From contig NZ_JBBOSU010000001.1 of the NCBI RefSeq assembly GCF_038005225.1, positions 1,352,001 to 1,416,000 on the forward strand: a stretch of 64,000 nt of DNA, given 5' to 3'. The translations under genes were made by a program, and so were the position numbers. The stretch is from Solibacillus sp. FSL K6-1523. Its GTDB lineage: Bacteria > Bacillota > Bacilli > Bacillales_A > Planococcaceae. Each line of letters starts with the position of its first letter. The stretch's first letter is position 1. Shown in pieces: positions 55,225 to 64,000 of this stretch. The notes under the pieces are model-generated. The model saw only the letters and a list, made by a program, of their open reading frames with translations. It was not told the DNA's origin and did not search any database.

Positions 55225-56022
55225 ATGACAATCAAAGTAGCAATTGCCGGTGCAAGAGGAAAAATGGGATTAGAAGCTGTTCATACAATAATGAAGCAAG
55301 ACAACATGGAATTAGTAGCTGTCCTGGATTATAAAAATGGTGCGGCAACATTAGCGGGATTAGATTTATTCCCGAATCATTATACAGCTCCGATTTTTAC
55401 TAATTTTGAGCAGTTAGTTGCACAAACAAATCCAGATGTATTTTTAGATTTAACGAGTCCTGAATCTGTATATGAACATACGAAGCAAGCATTACAATAT
55501 AATGTTCGTCCTGTTGTTGGTACGACAGGTTTTACAGAGGAACAGCTTGAAGAATTAACTGATTTAGCAAATGACAAGAATTTAGGCTGTATTATTGCGC
55601 CAAATTTCGCAATTGGAGCGATTTTAATGATGAAATTTGCGAAAGAAGCTGCCAAGTATTTCCCTGATGTTGAAATTATTGAAATGCATCATGATAAAAA
55701 GTTAGATGCTCCGTCCGGTACAGGCATTAAAACAGCTCAAATGATTAGTGAAGTTCGTGCGGAAAAACAGCAAGGTCACCCGAACGAAAAAGAAACACAT
55801 ACAGGTGCTAGAGGAGCCAATTATGATGGCATGCATATCCATTCTGTTCGTTTACCAGGTTTAGTGGCACATCAACAAGTACTATTTGGTGGAAATGGTG
55901 AATTACTAACAATTCGACATGATTCATTAAATCGTGAAAGTTTCATGGGCGGAATTACGCTTTGTATAGAAGAAGTGATGAAAAGAGAAACATTAATTTA
56001 CGGTTTAGAAAATATTATTTAA
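55225..56022 (+). CDS. dapB: 4-hydroxy-tetrahydrodipicolinate reductase
   Basis: 265 residues. Nucleotide site [11 protein letters not shown] at the N-terminus; [19 protein letters not shown] holds the catalytic His/Lys and the substrate loop. It reduces the lysine/diaminopimelate precursor, also needed for spore dipicolinate. AAAAGGAG precedes ATG 55225. Head of a dapB-mgsA-bshA-cca-birA unit. Confidence 0.96.
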   Translation: MTIKVAIAGARGKMGLEAVHTIMKQDNMELVAVLDYKNGAATLAGLDLFPNHYTAPIFTNFEQLVAQTNPDVFLDLTSPESVYEHTKQALQYNVRPVVGTTGFTEEQLEELTDLANDKNLGCIIAPNFAIGAILMMKFAKEAAKYFPDVEIIEMHHDKKLDAPSGTGIKTAQMISEVRAEKQQGHPNEKETHTGARGANYDGMHIHSVRLPGLVAHQQVLFGGNGELLTIRHDSLNRESFMGGITLCIEEVMKRETLIYGLENII

Positions 56023-56039
56023 GAAATGGAATGAATCCC

Positions 56040-56444
56040 ATGAAAATTGCATTAATCGCACATGATCAAAAAAAGGATAATTTAATTCAATTTGCAATCG
56101 CATACCGTGATATTTTAGCGCAGCATCAGTTATATGCAACGGGTACGACAGGTACAATGATTCATGATGAAACAGGACTGCCAATCACGCTATTTCGTTC
56201 GGGACCTTTAGGTGGGGATCAACAAATTGGGGCAATGATTGCAAATGATGAGATGGATATGGTGTTTTTCTTCCGTGATCCATTAACGGCACAGCCACAC
56301 GAACCAGATGTGATGGCGCTCGTTCGATTATGCGACCTTTACCATATTCCATTAGCAACGAATATGGGCACGGCAGAAATTATTCTAAAAGGTTTACAAG
56401 AAGGTTTTGTTGATTGGAGAAAGCTGCAAGAGCGCAGACAATAA
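56040..56444 (+). CDS. mgsA: Methylglyoxal synthase
   Basis: 134 residues. Family signature [14 protein letters not shown] and [15 protein letters not shown]; catalytic Asp in [15 protein letters not shown]. It converts dihydroxyacetone phosphate to methylglyoxal and phosphate. ATG 56040 gives MKIALIAHD as in homologues; ATG 56031 is an alternative. The ribosome binding site is weak. Confidence 0.95.
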   Translation: MKIALIAHDQKKDNLIQFAIAYRDILAQHQLYATGTTGTMIHDETGLPITLFRSGPLGGDQQIGAMIANDEMDMVFFFRDPLTAQPHEPDVMALVRLCDLYHIPLATNMGTAEIILKGLQEGFVDWRKLQERRQ

Positions 56445-56486
56445 GCAAAGCATTTCACTTGAAAGTTAGAAAGGAAGAAGAGGCGA

Positions 56487-57620
56487 ATGAGAAAATTAAA
56501 AATTGGTATTACATGCTACCCTACAGTTGGTGGTTCAGGAGTCATTGCAACTGAACTGGGTAAAATGTTAGCTGAACGTGGACATGAAATTCATTTCATT
56601 ACATCGAGCGTACCGTTCCGATTGAATAAAATTTATCCAAACGTCTTTTTTCATGAAGTGGAAGTAAATAATTATTCGGTTTTTCAATATCCACCGTATG
56701 ATATTGCTCTTGCTAGCAAGATGGCGAATGTTATTAAGGATGAACAATTGGATATTTTACATGTACATTACGCCATTCCGCATGCAGTGTGCGCGGTTTT
56801 GGCACGTGACATGAGTGGCGAAAATATTGGCATTGTAACAACACTTCACGGAACAGACATTTCTGTTTTAGGTGAAGATTCAACGCTTGCACCGGCGATC
56901 AAATATGGAATTGATCAATCAGATGCGGTAACGGCCGTTTCGAATTCATTAAAACAACAAACGTATGAATTGATTGATACGAATGTGCCGATTGATACGA
57001 TTTATAATTTTGTCGATGGCAATGTGTTTCGTCCAGTAGATACAGGTAATTTAAAAGAACAATTTGGCATCCGCAAAGAGGAACGTGTCATTATTCATAT
57101 ATCGAACTTTAGAAAAATAAAAAATTTACCCGATGTTGTAGAATCCTTCCTCAAAATTCGTGAGGCAATGCCGGCCAAACTATTATTAGTTGGGGATGGA
57201 CCTGAAAAACAACGCGTATTGGAAATTGTCAAAGAATCCCCATATGAGTGTGATATTTTATTTTTAGGGAAGCAAGAAAATATAACTGAGTTATTTGCAA
57301 TTAGTGATTTGAAGCTATTGTTATCAGAAAAAGAATCGTTTGGCTTAGTTTTACTGGAGGCAATGGCTTGTGGTGTTCCTGGAATAGGTACGGCAATTGG
57401 AGGAATTCCAGAAGTGATTGAACATGGGGTGAATGGCTATTTAGTCGAGCTTGGTGATACAGACACCGTAGCAAACTATGCGATCGAATTATTAAAAGAC
57501 GAAGAGAAATTGGCCTCATTCCGTCAATCTGCACTTGATGCAGTCCAATATAAATTTCATCAAGATTCAATTATTGAACAGTATGAACAAATTTATGAAC
57601 GATTGGCGGCAGCAAAATGA
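56487..57620 (+). CDS. bshA: N-acetyl-alpha-D-glucosaminyl L-malate synthase BshA
   Basis: 377 residues, GT4 glycosyltransferase. N-terminal CYPTVGGSGVIATELGK and donor-binding SEKESFGLVLLEAMACGVPGIGT. First step of bacillithiol synthesis, joining GlcNAc to L-malate. In B. subtilis bshB1 (deacetylase) lies between mgsA and bshA; it is not here. ypdA in this window recycles the product. ATGA overlap with cca. Confidence 0.95.
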   Translation: MRKLKIGITCYPTVGGSGVIATELGKMLAERGHEIHFITSSVPFRLNKIYPNVFFHEVEVNNYSVFQYPPYDIALASKMANVIKDEQLDILHVHYAIPHAVCAVLARDMSGENIGIVTTLHGTDISVLGEDSTLAPAIKYGIDQSDAVTAVSNSLKQQTYELIDTNVPIDTIYNFVDGNVFRPVDTGNLKEQFGIRKEERVIIHISNFRKIKNLPDVVESFLKIREAMPAKLLLVGDGPEKQRVLEIVKESPYECDILFLGKQENITELFAISDLKLLLSEKESFGLVLLEAMACGVPGIGTAIGGIPEVIEHGVNGYLVELGDTDTVANYAIELLKDEEKLASFRQSALDAVQYKFHQDSIIEQYEQIYERLAAAK

Positions 57621-58792
57621 AGTTTCCAAAACAATGGCAATCTGCAACTGATGTCATTACAAAGATAGAGAATGCCGGTTATGAAGCATTTATCGTTGGT
57701 GGCGCCGTTCGCGATTATTATTTACAAAAGGACAGTTCGGATGTGGATGTTGCTACTAGTGCATTACCTCAAGAAGTGCAAGCCATATTTACACAAACAG
57801 TTGATGTCGGAATTGATCATGGAACTGTTTTAGTGCTTGATTGTGGAGAGCCAATTGAAGTCACAACGTACCGCACAGAATCTACATATAGCGATCATCG
57901 TAGACCAGATGAAGTGAATTTCGTACGGGATTTACCAGAAGATTTAAAACGTAGGGACTTTACGATGAATGCGATGGCGCTTCGTAATAATGGAGTGTTC
58001 ATCGATTTATTTAATGGACGCCAAGATATTGATGCCAAAGTGATTCGAGCGGTAGGGATTGCGGCAGAGCGTTTTCAGGAAGATGCACTGCGTATGTTAA
58101 GGGCCATTCGATTTAGTGCACAAATGGACTTTTCTATTGAAGAAAATACGTTCAATGCGATACAAGAGCATGTAGCGTCAATCAAATTTATTGCAATGGA
58201 AAGAATCCAGGTGGAGATTTCAAAAATTTGGACTGCACCAAATCCAGTACGAGCGATTCATTATATTCAATGGGCAGGGCTGGATAATTATTTACCAGGT
58301 GAATTTGATGCGATTGAATGGGAGCAGTTTCAGACGGCGAACCGACAAGTGGGCTGGGCTTATTTTTGTTTAGTGAATGGGCAGGACGTGTCACTATTAT
58401 CCGCGTATCGTTGCTCAAATAAAGATAAGCAATTTGTGAAACAAGTGTTGCATGCGTATGACAAATTACAAAATGAAGGTTGGCAACAAATCGATTACTT
58501 ATTATTTGAGTTGGAAATTTTGCAAACAGCACACCAATTTGCAACGTGGCAATATGTCCCGACACCGATTTCTTTTGACCAAATTGAAAAAGCAAAGCAC
58601 GCATTGCCAATCCAACATAAAAGTGAACTTGCCATTAGTGGAAAAGATTTATTGCAATGGACTTCCCAAAAAGCCGGACCATGGTTGCAAGACGCATTAC
58701 AAGCTGCAATAGTCGCAGTTGTCAATGGACAAATAAAAAATGATAAAGAACAGTTAAAGGGATGGTTTCATGCGTTTAACAATGAAGGATGA
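57617..58792 (+). CDS. cca: CCA tRNA nucleotidyltransferase
   Basis: 391 residues. Nucleotidyltransferase head with GGAVRDYYL and DVDVATSA (metal-binding Asp pair), the RRPDEVNFVRDLPEDLKRRDFTMNA region, and FQEDALRMLRAIRFSAQ. It adds or repairs the 3' CCA end of tRNA. Overlaps bshA by 4 bases and birA by about 23 bases. Confidence 0.95.
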   Translation: MKFPKQWQSATDVITKIENAGYEAFIVGGAVRDYYLQKDSSDVDVATSALPQEVQAIFTQTVDVGIDHGTVLVLDCGEPIEVTTYRTESTYSDHRRPDEVNFVRDLPEDLKRRDFTMNAMALRNNGVFIDLFNGRQDIDAKVIRAVGIAAERFQEDALRMLRAIRFSAQMDFSIEENTFNAIQEHVASIKFIAMERIQVEISKIWTAPNPVRAIHYIQWAGLDNYLPGEFDAIEWEQFQTANRQVGWAYFCLVNGQDVSLLSAYRCSNKDKQFVKQVLHAYDKLQNEGWQQIDYLLFELEILQTAHQFATWQYVPTPISFDQIEKAKHALPIQHKSELAISGKDLLQWTSQKAGPWLQDALQAAIVAVVNGQIKNDKEQLKGWFHAFNNEG

Positions 58793-59759
58793 AATATTGC
58801 AACGTTTTTTGAAGGCAAATGGTGAGCCAATTTCTGGGCAGCAACTTGCGGATGATTTTCAAGTGTCACGTACTGCAATTTGGAAACATATGCAAACGCT
58901 CCAACAGGAAGGCTACGAATTTGAAACGATTAAAAAACGTGGCTATCAATTATTGAATGTACCTGATAAAGTGGATGTTGGTCAATTAAAGCAACTATTA
59001 AATACAGAGCGTTACGGCCAAACCATTCATTATTTTGATAAAGTGGATTCGACACAGCTCGTTGCCCATGAACTCGTTCGTGCAGGGGCAACAGATGGCA
59101 CGATCGTTATAGCAGAACAACAAACGACTGGCCGTGGGCGTATGTTGCGTGAGTGGGAGTCAACGGAAGGGAAAGGGATTTGGATGACAATCATTATTCG
59201 TCCAACGATTCCACCACATCAAGCACCTCAATTTACGCTTGTGGCAGCTGTTGCGATTGTGAATGCTATGAAGGCGCTATACAAAAACTTTACACCCGAA
59301 ATTAAATGGCCAAACGATATTTTGATTAATGGGAAAAAATCGACAGGCATCTTGACAGAAATGATTGCTGAAGCCGATCAAGTGCAAGCGTTATTAATTG
59401 GCATTGGCATTAACGTCAATCAGCAAATATCCGATTTTCCTGAGGAGCTTCAGTCCATTGCCACATCGGTTTCGATTGGCGAAGGGGAACAAATTGATCG
59501 GGTCCAACTAGTAGCTAATGTTTTGAAGTTTTTGGAGAATTATAGCGATCATTATGTCAAACATGGCTTTCAATTTATTAAAGAACTGTGGGAAAAGTCT
59601 TCTGGGACACTTGGTAAGCAAGTAAAAGCGACAAGTTTGCGTGAAGTTGTTGAAGGGGAGGCCATCCGAATAACGGAAAATGGTGTGCTCGAAATTCGCC
59701 AAGCAAACGGTGAAATTAAAGGCGTTTATTCTGCGGATATTGAAATTTTAGGTGAATAA
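58770..59759 (+). CDS. birA: Bifunctional biotin ligase and biotin operon repressor BirA
   Basis: 329 residues. An N-terminal winged helix (about 1-65, SGQQLADDFQVSRTAIWKHMQTL) binds operators. The central ligase domain has TTGRGRMLREW and KWPNDILINGKKSTGIL; a C-terminal SH3-like domain ends the protein. ATG 58770 follows AAAGGGATGG; ATG 58782 is an in-frame alternative. Starts inside the end of cca. No birA operator seen in this window. Confidence 0.95.
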   Translation: MRLTMKDEILQRFLKANGEPISGQQLADDFQVSRTAIWKHMQTLQQEGYEFETIKKRGYQLLNVPDKVDVGQLKQLLNTERYGQTIHYFDKVDSTQLVAHELVRAGATDGTIVIAEQQTTGRGRMLREWESTEGKGIWMTIIIRPTIPPHQAPQFTLVAAVAIVNAMKALYKNFTPEIKWPNDILINGKKSTGILTEMIAEADQVQALLIGIGINVNQQISDFPEELQSIATSVSIGEGEQIDRVQLVANVLKFLENYSDHYVKHGFQFIKELWEKSSGTLGKQVKATSLREVVEGEAIRITENGVLEIRQANGEIKGVYSADIEILGE

Positions 59760-59834
59760 GAAACGATGCCACGGAATCATTGTGTGGCAGTTGTAAATAA
59801 ATTAAATACTGTACGTTTTCTTCTAAACTTGCTA

Positions 59835-60033
59835 TAGTGATTTTAGGACAATATCTAATTATTGGAACCTTAAGGGATCCACTAGAATTGTACCTATTTT
59901 GCAAGACGAGTAAAAGATAATCAAATATCTGCCTTGATCTGTATGGACAGGGACGGAAGAAAACACGCGTTTAAAAAGTTTTTTCACGTATGACGCTACC
60001 CTTCTGTTTAATTTTAGATAGAAGGGTATTTTT
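59835..60033 (+). promoter_or_regulatory. Structured leader with terminator upstream of panBCD
   Basis: An extended -10 (TGCTATAGT at about 59830) is followed by roughly 160 bases containing small hairpins (AGATA/TATCT near 59913, CTGT/ACAG near 59939) and then a terminator: TACCCTTCT (from 59998) with AGAAGGGTA and T run to about 60033. A terminator between a promoter and panB suggests attenuation. The pan RNA motif is known upstream of pantothenate genes in Firmicutes; whether this is one needs a covariance search. T-box and TPP signatures are absent. Confidence 0.45.
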
Positions 60034-60065
60034 GTTTTCTTCCTTATAAAAAAGGAGGAGCAACA

Positions 60066-60905
60066 ATGAAAACAACGACACAATTGATCAAAATGAAAGA
60101 ACAGGGTGAGAAAATCGTCATGATTACAGCGTATGACTATCCGGGAGCGAAATTTGCAGAAGCAGCGGATGTCGATATGATTTTAGTTGGCGATTCGTTA
60201 GGGATGGTCGTTCTTGGCTATGATTCAACGATGTTAGTTACAGTGGATGATATGATTCACCATAGTAAAGCTGTTCGTCGTGGGGCACAAAATACATTTG
60301 TCGTCGTCGATCTGCCTTTTGGTACGTATCATGGCGATTCAAATGAGGCGTTAAAAACAGCTGTACGCATCATGCAGGAGACGAATGCCAATGCGGTAAA
60401 AGTCGAGGGTGCTGGTGAAGTTCTAAAGGTAATTGAAAAGTTGACGCAAGCAGGGATTCCTGTCGTGGCGCATTTAGGCTTGCTTCCACAATCAGCAGGC
60501 GTATTAGGTGGCTATAAAGTGCAAGGAAAAACAGCACAGCAAGCAGAAAAATTATTGCAAGATGCCCGTGCTGTAGAGCAGGCAGGTGCTTGTGCCGTTG
60601 TCATCGAATGCATTCCACATCAATTAACACAGGCTGTTTCCAACGTTTTAACGATTCCGACAATCGGTATAGGTGCAGGAGTAGAGGCAGACGGACAGGT
60701 ACTTGTTTTCCATGATTTATTGCAATACGGCAAGCATCATATCCCTAAATTTGTTGAGGCATTTGCCCATGTTGGTGATGAGATTGAGCGCGGTATAATA
60801 GCATATACAAATGCGGTAAGAGAAGCGACTTTCCCAACTTTAGCCCATAGCTTTACGATGAAGGAAGAGGAATTAACGCAGTTGTATGGAGGAGCCATTA
60901 AATGA
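60066..60905 (+). CDS. panB: 3-methyl-2-oxobutanoate hydroxymethyltransferase
   Basis: 279 residues, PEP-mutase-like barrel. [33 protein letters not shown] holds metal and substrate ligands; [11 protein letters not shown]-like [13 protein letters not shown] and [20 protein letters not shown] are family signatures. First committed step of pantothenate synthesis. AAAGGAGGAG precedes ATG 60066. Overlaps panC by 4 bases. Confidence 0.96.
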   Translation: MKTTTQLIKMKEQGEKIVMITAYDYPGAKFAEAADVDMILVGDSLGMVVLGYDSTMLVTVDDMIHHSKAVRRGAQNTFVVVDLPFGTYHGDSNEALKTAVRIMQETNANAVKVEGAGEVLKVIEKLTQAGIPVVAHLGLLPQSAGVLGGYKVQGKTAQQAEKLLQDARAVEQAGACAVVIECIPHQLTQAVSNVLTIPTIGIGAGVEADGQVLVFHDLLQYGKHHIPKFVEAFAHVGDEIERGIIAYTNAVREATFPTLAHSFTMKEEELTQLYGGAIK

Positions 60906-61765
60906 ACGTAATCCATACAATTGAAGCATTAAGAGCGATTATTTTAGAAAACAAGCAAAAAGGCAAGCGCATAGGACTTGTACCTACAATGGGTTATTTA
61001 CATGAAGGGCATTTAAAACTTGCCTCGCAAGCACGTACAGAAAATGATGTGGTCATTATGAGCATTTTTGTCAATCCAACACAGTTCGGTCCAAATGAAG
61101 ATTTTGAATCATATCCGCGCGATTTACAGCGAGATACAAAGTTGGCAACATCGGTTGGGGTAGATGTTATTTTCGCTCCTTCTGTTGAAGAAATGTATCC
61201 ACATGATGGCGGGATATCCATTCTGGCAGGGCATCAAGCGACATTATTATGTGGTGCAAGTCGCCTTGGTCATTTTGATGGTGTGCTGCAAGTCGTAGCT
61301 AAATTATTTAATCTCATTCAGCCAGACATTTCGTATTTTGGTCAAAAAGATGCCCAACAAGTAGCGATCATTCAAACGATGGTGCGCGATTATAATTTTC
61401 CTGTAGAACTTCGAATTGTACCCGTTGTGCGTGAGGAGGACGGACTAGCGAAATCGAGCCGCAATGTGTATTTATCAGAGACTGAGCGATCACAAGCCCC
61501 GGCCATCCAGCAAGCATTGCAATTAGCGAAACGTGAATTAATGAAGTCGGGAAATGTTGAAAAAAGCATACAACTAGCGGAGAAAATCATTGAAGAAAAT
61601 GTGGAGGGACGCATCGATTATTTAACCCTTCTATCGTATCCAGATTTAGCGGAAGTGACTACAGAAACAGATCAAGTACTACTTGCAGTGGCAGTATATA
61701 TTGGTAAAACACGCTTAATTGACAACTTAATCTTTTCATTTAAAGGGGAACATGCTCATGTTTAG
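60902..61765 (+). CDS. panC: Pantothenate synthetase
   Basis: 287 residues. Nucleotide-binding HxGH motif in [37 protein letters not shown] and [12 protein letters not shown] are diagnostic. It joins pantoate and beta-alanine using ATP. ATGA overlap with panB, and it overlaps panD by 8 bases. Confidence 0.96.
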   Translation: MNVIHTIEALRAIILENKQKGKRIGLVPTMGYLHEGHLKLASQARTENDVVIMSIFVNPTQFGPNEDFESYPRDLQRDTKLATSVGVDVIFAPSVEEMYPHDGGISILAGHQATLLCGASRLGHFDGVLQVVAKLFNLIQPDISYFGQKDAQQVAIIQTMVRDYNFPVELRIVPVVREEDGLAKSSRNVYLSETERSQAPAIQQALQLAKRELMKSGNVEKSIQLAEKIIEENVEGRIDYLTLLSYPDLAEVTTETDQVLLAVAVYIGKTRLIDNLIFSFKGEHAHV

Positions 61766-62141
61766 AATGATGATGAATAGTAAAATTCACCGTGCACAAG
61801 TAACACAGGCCGATTTAAATTATGTAGGCTCGATTACAATTGACCAAGATATTTTGGATGCAGTTGGAATGCTACCAAACGAAAAAGTGCATATTGTTAA
61901 TAATAATAATGGCGCAAGATTTGAAACGTATATTATTGCCGGCGCGCGCGGTTCGGGTGTGATTTGTGTCAATGGGGCCGCTGCACGACTTGTTCAAAAA
62001 GGCGATATTGTCATTATTATTTCCTATGTGTATGTCGATAATAAAGAAGTAGCTGACCACCATCCAACCGTAGCCATTATGGGCGACAATAATGTGATTG
62101 AGCAAATGATTGACTACGAGCCCGAAGCAACCGTACTTTAA
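61758..62141 (+). CDS. panD: Aspartate 1-decarboxylase (pyruvoyl enzyme)
   Basis: 127 residues from ATG 61758, the usual length. Self-cleavage site Gly24-Ser25 in YVGSITID creates the pyruvoyl group. [20 protein letters not shown] and GAAARLV are family motifs. It makes beta-alanine for PanC. ATG 61758 is 10 bases after AAGGGG; the in-frame ATG 61752 is only 4 bases away and less likely. Confidence 0.95.
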   Translation: MFRMMMNSKIHRAQVTQADLNYVGSITIDQDILDAVGMLPNEKVHIVNNNNGARFETYIIAGARGSGVICVNGAAARLVQKGDIVIIISYVYVDNKEVADHHPTVAIMGDNNVIEQMIDYEPEATVL

Positions 62142-62159
62142 ATTAGTTTAACTCTAAAT

Positions 62160-62198
62160 AAAGCGCTATTTTGATGAAATATCAAAGTAGCGCTTTTT
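62160..62198 (+). terminator. Rho-independent terminator of panBCD
   Basis: AAAGCGCTATTTTGAT pairs with ATCAAAGTAGCGCTTT (small mismatch), then T run. Confidence 0.88.
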
Positions 62199-62355
62199 CC
62201 ATTGGGATTATTACAAATATTACATACTGAAATAAAAAATGGGTTTCTGTAATTTCCAAAAAATATCCCTGTAACCTTTCTGAAATATTAGATGAGTAGA
62301 ATAGGAAGGGTTAGTAAATGTAAAAAGTACAAATGAGATGGGGGAAAAGACTTAA

Positions 62356-62757
62356 ATGTTTCTAAAAAAAATGATTTTAAGCCTAGCCTTAATTTTAGTT
62401 AGTACGGCTTTATTAGGTCAAACAACAAGTGCAGCTACAGAAGAAAAACTTGAAGATTATGAAGTAGTGAAAACATTGAATGTGGAAGCAAGCGCATTTA
62501 CAGCTAACTGTTCGGGTTGTGGAGGTAAAACGGCATATGGTATAGATTTAAAGAAGAATCCAGACATTAAATTAATCGCAGTCGATCCAAAAGTGATTCC
62601 ACTTGGCACGAAAGTATGGGTTGAAGGATATGGAATTGCCATTGCAGGCGATACAGGTGGTTCAATTAAAGGGAATAAAATTGATATTTTTGTGAAAACA
62701 AAAACAATCGCATATAATTGGGGCAGAAAAAAAGTAGAAATTAAAATTTTAAAATAA
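62356..62757 (+). CDS. Secreted 3D-domain protein
   Basis: 133 residues. A signal peptide (about 1-26, cleavage near SAA) is followed directly by a 3D domain (about 40-130), named for three aspartates: IAVDPKVIPLGTKVWVEGYG, IAGDTGGSIKGNKIDIF. The domain is the MltA/Rpf-Sps type that cuts or modifies peptidoglycan. No LysM or G5 domain is attached, so it is a minimal form. GGGGGAAAAG precedes ATG 62356. In B. subtilis dinG follows panD at this place. Confidence 0.88.
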   Translation: MFLKKMILSLALILVSTALLGQTTSAATEEKLEDYEVVKTLNVEASAFTANCSGCGGKTAYGIDLKKNPDIKLIAVDPKVIPLGTKVWVEGYGIAIAGDTGGSIKGNKIDIFVKTKTIAYNWGRKKVEIKILK

Positions 62758-62765
62758 ATTGATAT

Positions 62766-62806
62766 AACACAGCGAAAGAAGCGTTCTTTCGTTGTGTTTT
62801 TGTTTT
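62766..62806 (+). terminator. Rho-independent terminator of the 3D-protein gene
   Basis: AACACAGCGAAAGAA (62766-62780) pairs with TTCTTTCGTTGTGTT (62785-62799), then T-rich sequence. Confidence 0.9.
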
Positions 62807-62809
62807 TGG

Positions 62810-62878
62810 CGGATAGAAAGACCAAAGTGACGGATAAAAAGGAGAAAGTGACGGATAGAAACTGAAATCTGACGGATA
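62810..62878. repeat. Exact 21-bp tandem array of CGGATA words
   Basis: CGGATA occurs at 62810, 62831, 62852 and 62873, an exact 21-bp period. The first is preceded by GG, the other three by TGA (TGACGGATA). The bases between vary more (AAAGACCAAAG, AAAAGGAGAAAG, GAAACTGAAATC). It lies between a terminator and the kinase gene about 110 bases downstream. Confidence 0.85.
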
Positions 62879-62984
62879 GGACGATCACTCAGCCAAACTT
62901 CCCGATTAAATTCGTGGGAAAACACAGTAAAATGAATGCTAAGTTTGGTAAAATCAAAATAAAAAGAAATTCGAGGGAAATAAA

Positions 62985-63941
62985 ATGAAGCAAACGGTAT
63001 TATGTATCGGGGAATTGTTAATTGATTTTTTTTGCCAGCAAGTCGAAACTGATTTACAGCATGGAAAAACGTTTGAAAAACATGCAGGAGGTGCACCGGC
63101 AAATGTTTGTGCAACGATTGTTAAATTAGGTGGACAAGCAGAATTTTGTGGCAAAGTGGGGGCCGATCAGTTTGGGCAGTTTTTAGAAAGGACGTTAATA
63201 GAAGCAGGTGTAGGTGTATCCCATTTAGTTAAAGATGTACAAGTACCGACAACACTAGCTTTTGTTTCGCGCAAAAAAGATGGGGAACGAGATTTTCAAT
63301 TTTTTCGTGGGGCAGATGAACAATTGCACAGAAAGGATATTGCATTAGAAAAACTGATTGATTATCCGATTTGCCATTTTGGCTCTGCAACCGCATTGCT
63401 CTCTCCACCATTTTGCGATGTATACCGAGAAGTTTTTGAAGAGTCTATTCAACAGCAACGCTTCGTGTCATTCGATCCCAATTATCGAGCGGATTTATGG
63501 CCAAATCGCCAAGAAGAGTTTATTGAAAAGTGCAAGCTGTTTATTGCGAAAGCGGATTTCATCAAGGTGAGTGAAGAGGAATTGCTTATTTTAACGAATG
63601 AAATAAACAGAAATAAGGCTATTGGAAAATTACACGAAATGGGCGCGAACTTAATCGCTGTGACGTTAGGGAGTAAGGGATGCATTTTATCGAATGGCAA
63701 ACGTATAGAGCTAATTTCATCAATTCAAATAAATTCAATTGATTCCACTGGCGCAGGCGATGCATTTGTTGGGGCCATGCTCTATCAATTCAGTTTACTT
63801 CTAAAGCCAAAGCAAATTGATTTCGAAACATTGTATCAGCTCGTGCAATTCGCCAATTATGTAGGGGCTATTGTTTGTGAAAAAGTGGGGGCAATTGCGG
63901 CATTACCAACTTATGATGAAGTCGAAACGAGAATAAGGTGA
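62985..63941 (+). CDS. PfkB-family carbohydrate kinase, probable fructokinase
   Basis: 318 residues, ribokinase fold. Substrate-side signature GGAPANVCATIVKLGG near residue 35 and the ATP/catalytic signature DSTGAGDAFVGAML near residue 255 with the base Asp in GAGDAF. ScrK-type fructokinases fit best; a 2-keto-3-deoxygluconate kinase is an alternative. GAGGGAAA precedes ATG 62985. The 21-bp array lies just upstream. Confidence 0.88.
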   Translation: MKQTVLCIGELLIDFFCQQVETDLQHGKTFEKHAGGAPANVCATIVKLGGQAEFCGKVGADQFGQFLERTLIEAGVGVSHLVKDVQVPTTLAFVSRKKDGERDFQFFRGADEQLHRKDIALEKLIDYPICHFGSATALLSPPFCDVYREVFEESIQQQRFVSFDPNYRADLWPNRQEEFIEKCKLFIAKADFIKVSEEELLILTNEINRNKAIGKLHEMGANLIAVTLGSKGCILSNGKRIELISSIQINSIDSTGAGDAFVGAMLYQFSLLLKPKQIDFETLYQLVQFANYVGAIVCEKVGAIAALPTYDEVETRIR

Positions 63942-63961
63942 CAATGAAATGACAAAACAAA

Positions 63962-64000
63962 ACCCTATGTGACTACTCAAAAAGAGTAATCCAATAGGGT
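63962..64000 (+). terminator. Hairpin after the kinase gene, at the window edge
   Basis: ACCCTATGTGACTACTC pairs with GAGTAATCCAATAGGGT with internal mismatches around an AAAAA loop. The expected T run would lie beyond the window. Confidence 0.65.

Noticed and set aside
59835-60033. T-box riboswitch in the pan leader
   Set aside because: The conserved T-box sequence (TGGNACCGCG) and the specifier-stem motifs are not present.
62457-63114. Open frames on the - strand across the 21-bp array (repeating LSVT/F peptides)
   Set aside because: They stay open only because the repeat length is a multiple of three; no binding site, and they overlap real genes.

Overview
The window is a low-GC, gene-dense stretch of a spore-forming Bacillales chromosome. 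Spore genes (sleB, ypeB, spoIVA), the Bacillus-type resABCDE and qcrABC respiratory genes, bacillithiol genes (bshA, ypdA) and a gene order close to the Bacillus subtilis dacB-to-panD region place it there. Protein sequence and the type of interspersed repeats suggest Planococcaceae (Solibacillus or Lysinibacillus-like); this is inference. Almost every gene is on the + strand; only fabI and fer are on the - strand. I saw no tRNA, rRNA, prophage, insertion sequence or CRISPR array.

Layout. 1-8 kb: the end of a D,D-carboxypeptidase gene, rluB, then resABC (cytochrome c maturation) and resDE (respiration two-component system). 8-11 kb: sigX-rsiX behind a self-type ECF promoter, then an FMN riboswitch and ribU. 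11-16 kb: transporters (brnQ, a YitT-family gene, an MFS exporter) and a polysaccharide deacetylase. 16-18 kb: fabI with a perfect FapR operator, a 700-bp gene-free stretch holding two structured repeats, and ferredoxin. 18-28 kb: ypbB-recS, ypbE, ypbG, ypdA, ansA, prsW, sleB-ypeB, ypfA. 28-36 kb: cmk, ypfD, der, gpsA, yphE, yphF, spoIVA, hbs. 36-41 kb: folE-mtrB-hepS-menG-hepT-ndk and cheR. 41-48 kb: the aromatic amino acid cluster aroC-aroB-aroH-hisC-tyrA-aroA. 48-54 kb: ypiA-ypiB, ypiF, qcrABC, ypjA. 54-64 kb: a zinc peptidase, dapB-mgsA-bshA-cca-birA, panBCD, a secreted 3D-domain protein and a sugar kinase.

How the genes fit together. Respiration is the main theme: menaquinone synthesis (hepS, menG, hepT), the menaquinol:cytochrome c reductase (qcrABC), cytochrome c assembly (resABC) and its regulator (resDE). 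Shikimate-pathway genes feed both menaquinone and aromatic amino acids. Compared with B. subtilis as I recall it, several genes are missing from their usual places: spmAB, the trp block between aroH and hisC (although the TRAP gene mtrB remains), bshB1 and dinG.

The least expected signals are non-coding. A modular repeat family is present in three clear copies and one decayed copy, with compensatory base changes in its stems; one copy sits inside the res cluster. A roughly 105-bp structured repeat occurs twice, at 17.0 and 50.2 kb. There is an exact 21-bp tandem array at 62.8 kb. spoIVA appears to start at a non-canonical ATT codon behind a perfect ribosome binding site and a SigE-type promoter. 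Known riboregulators and operators (FMN riboswitch, FapR site, sigma-X promoter) are clear.
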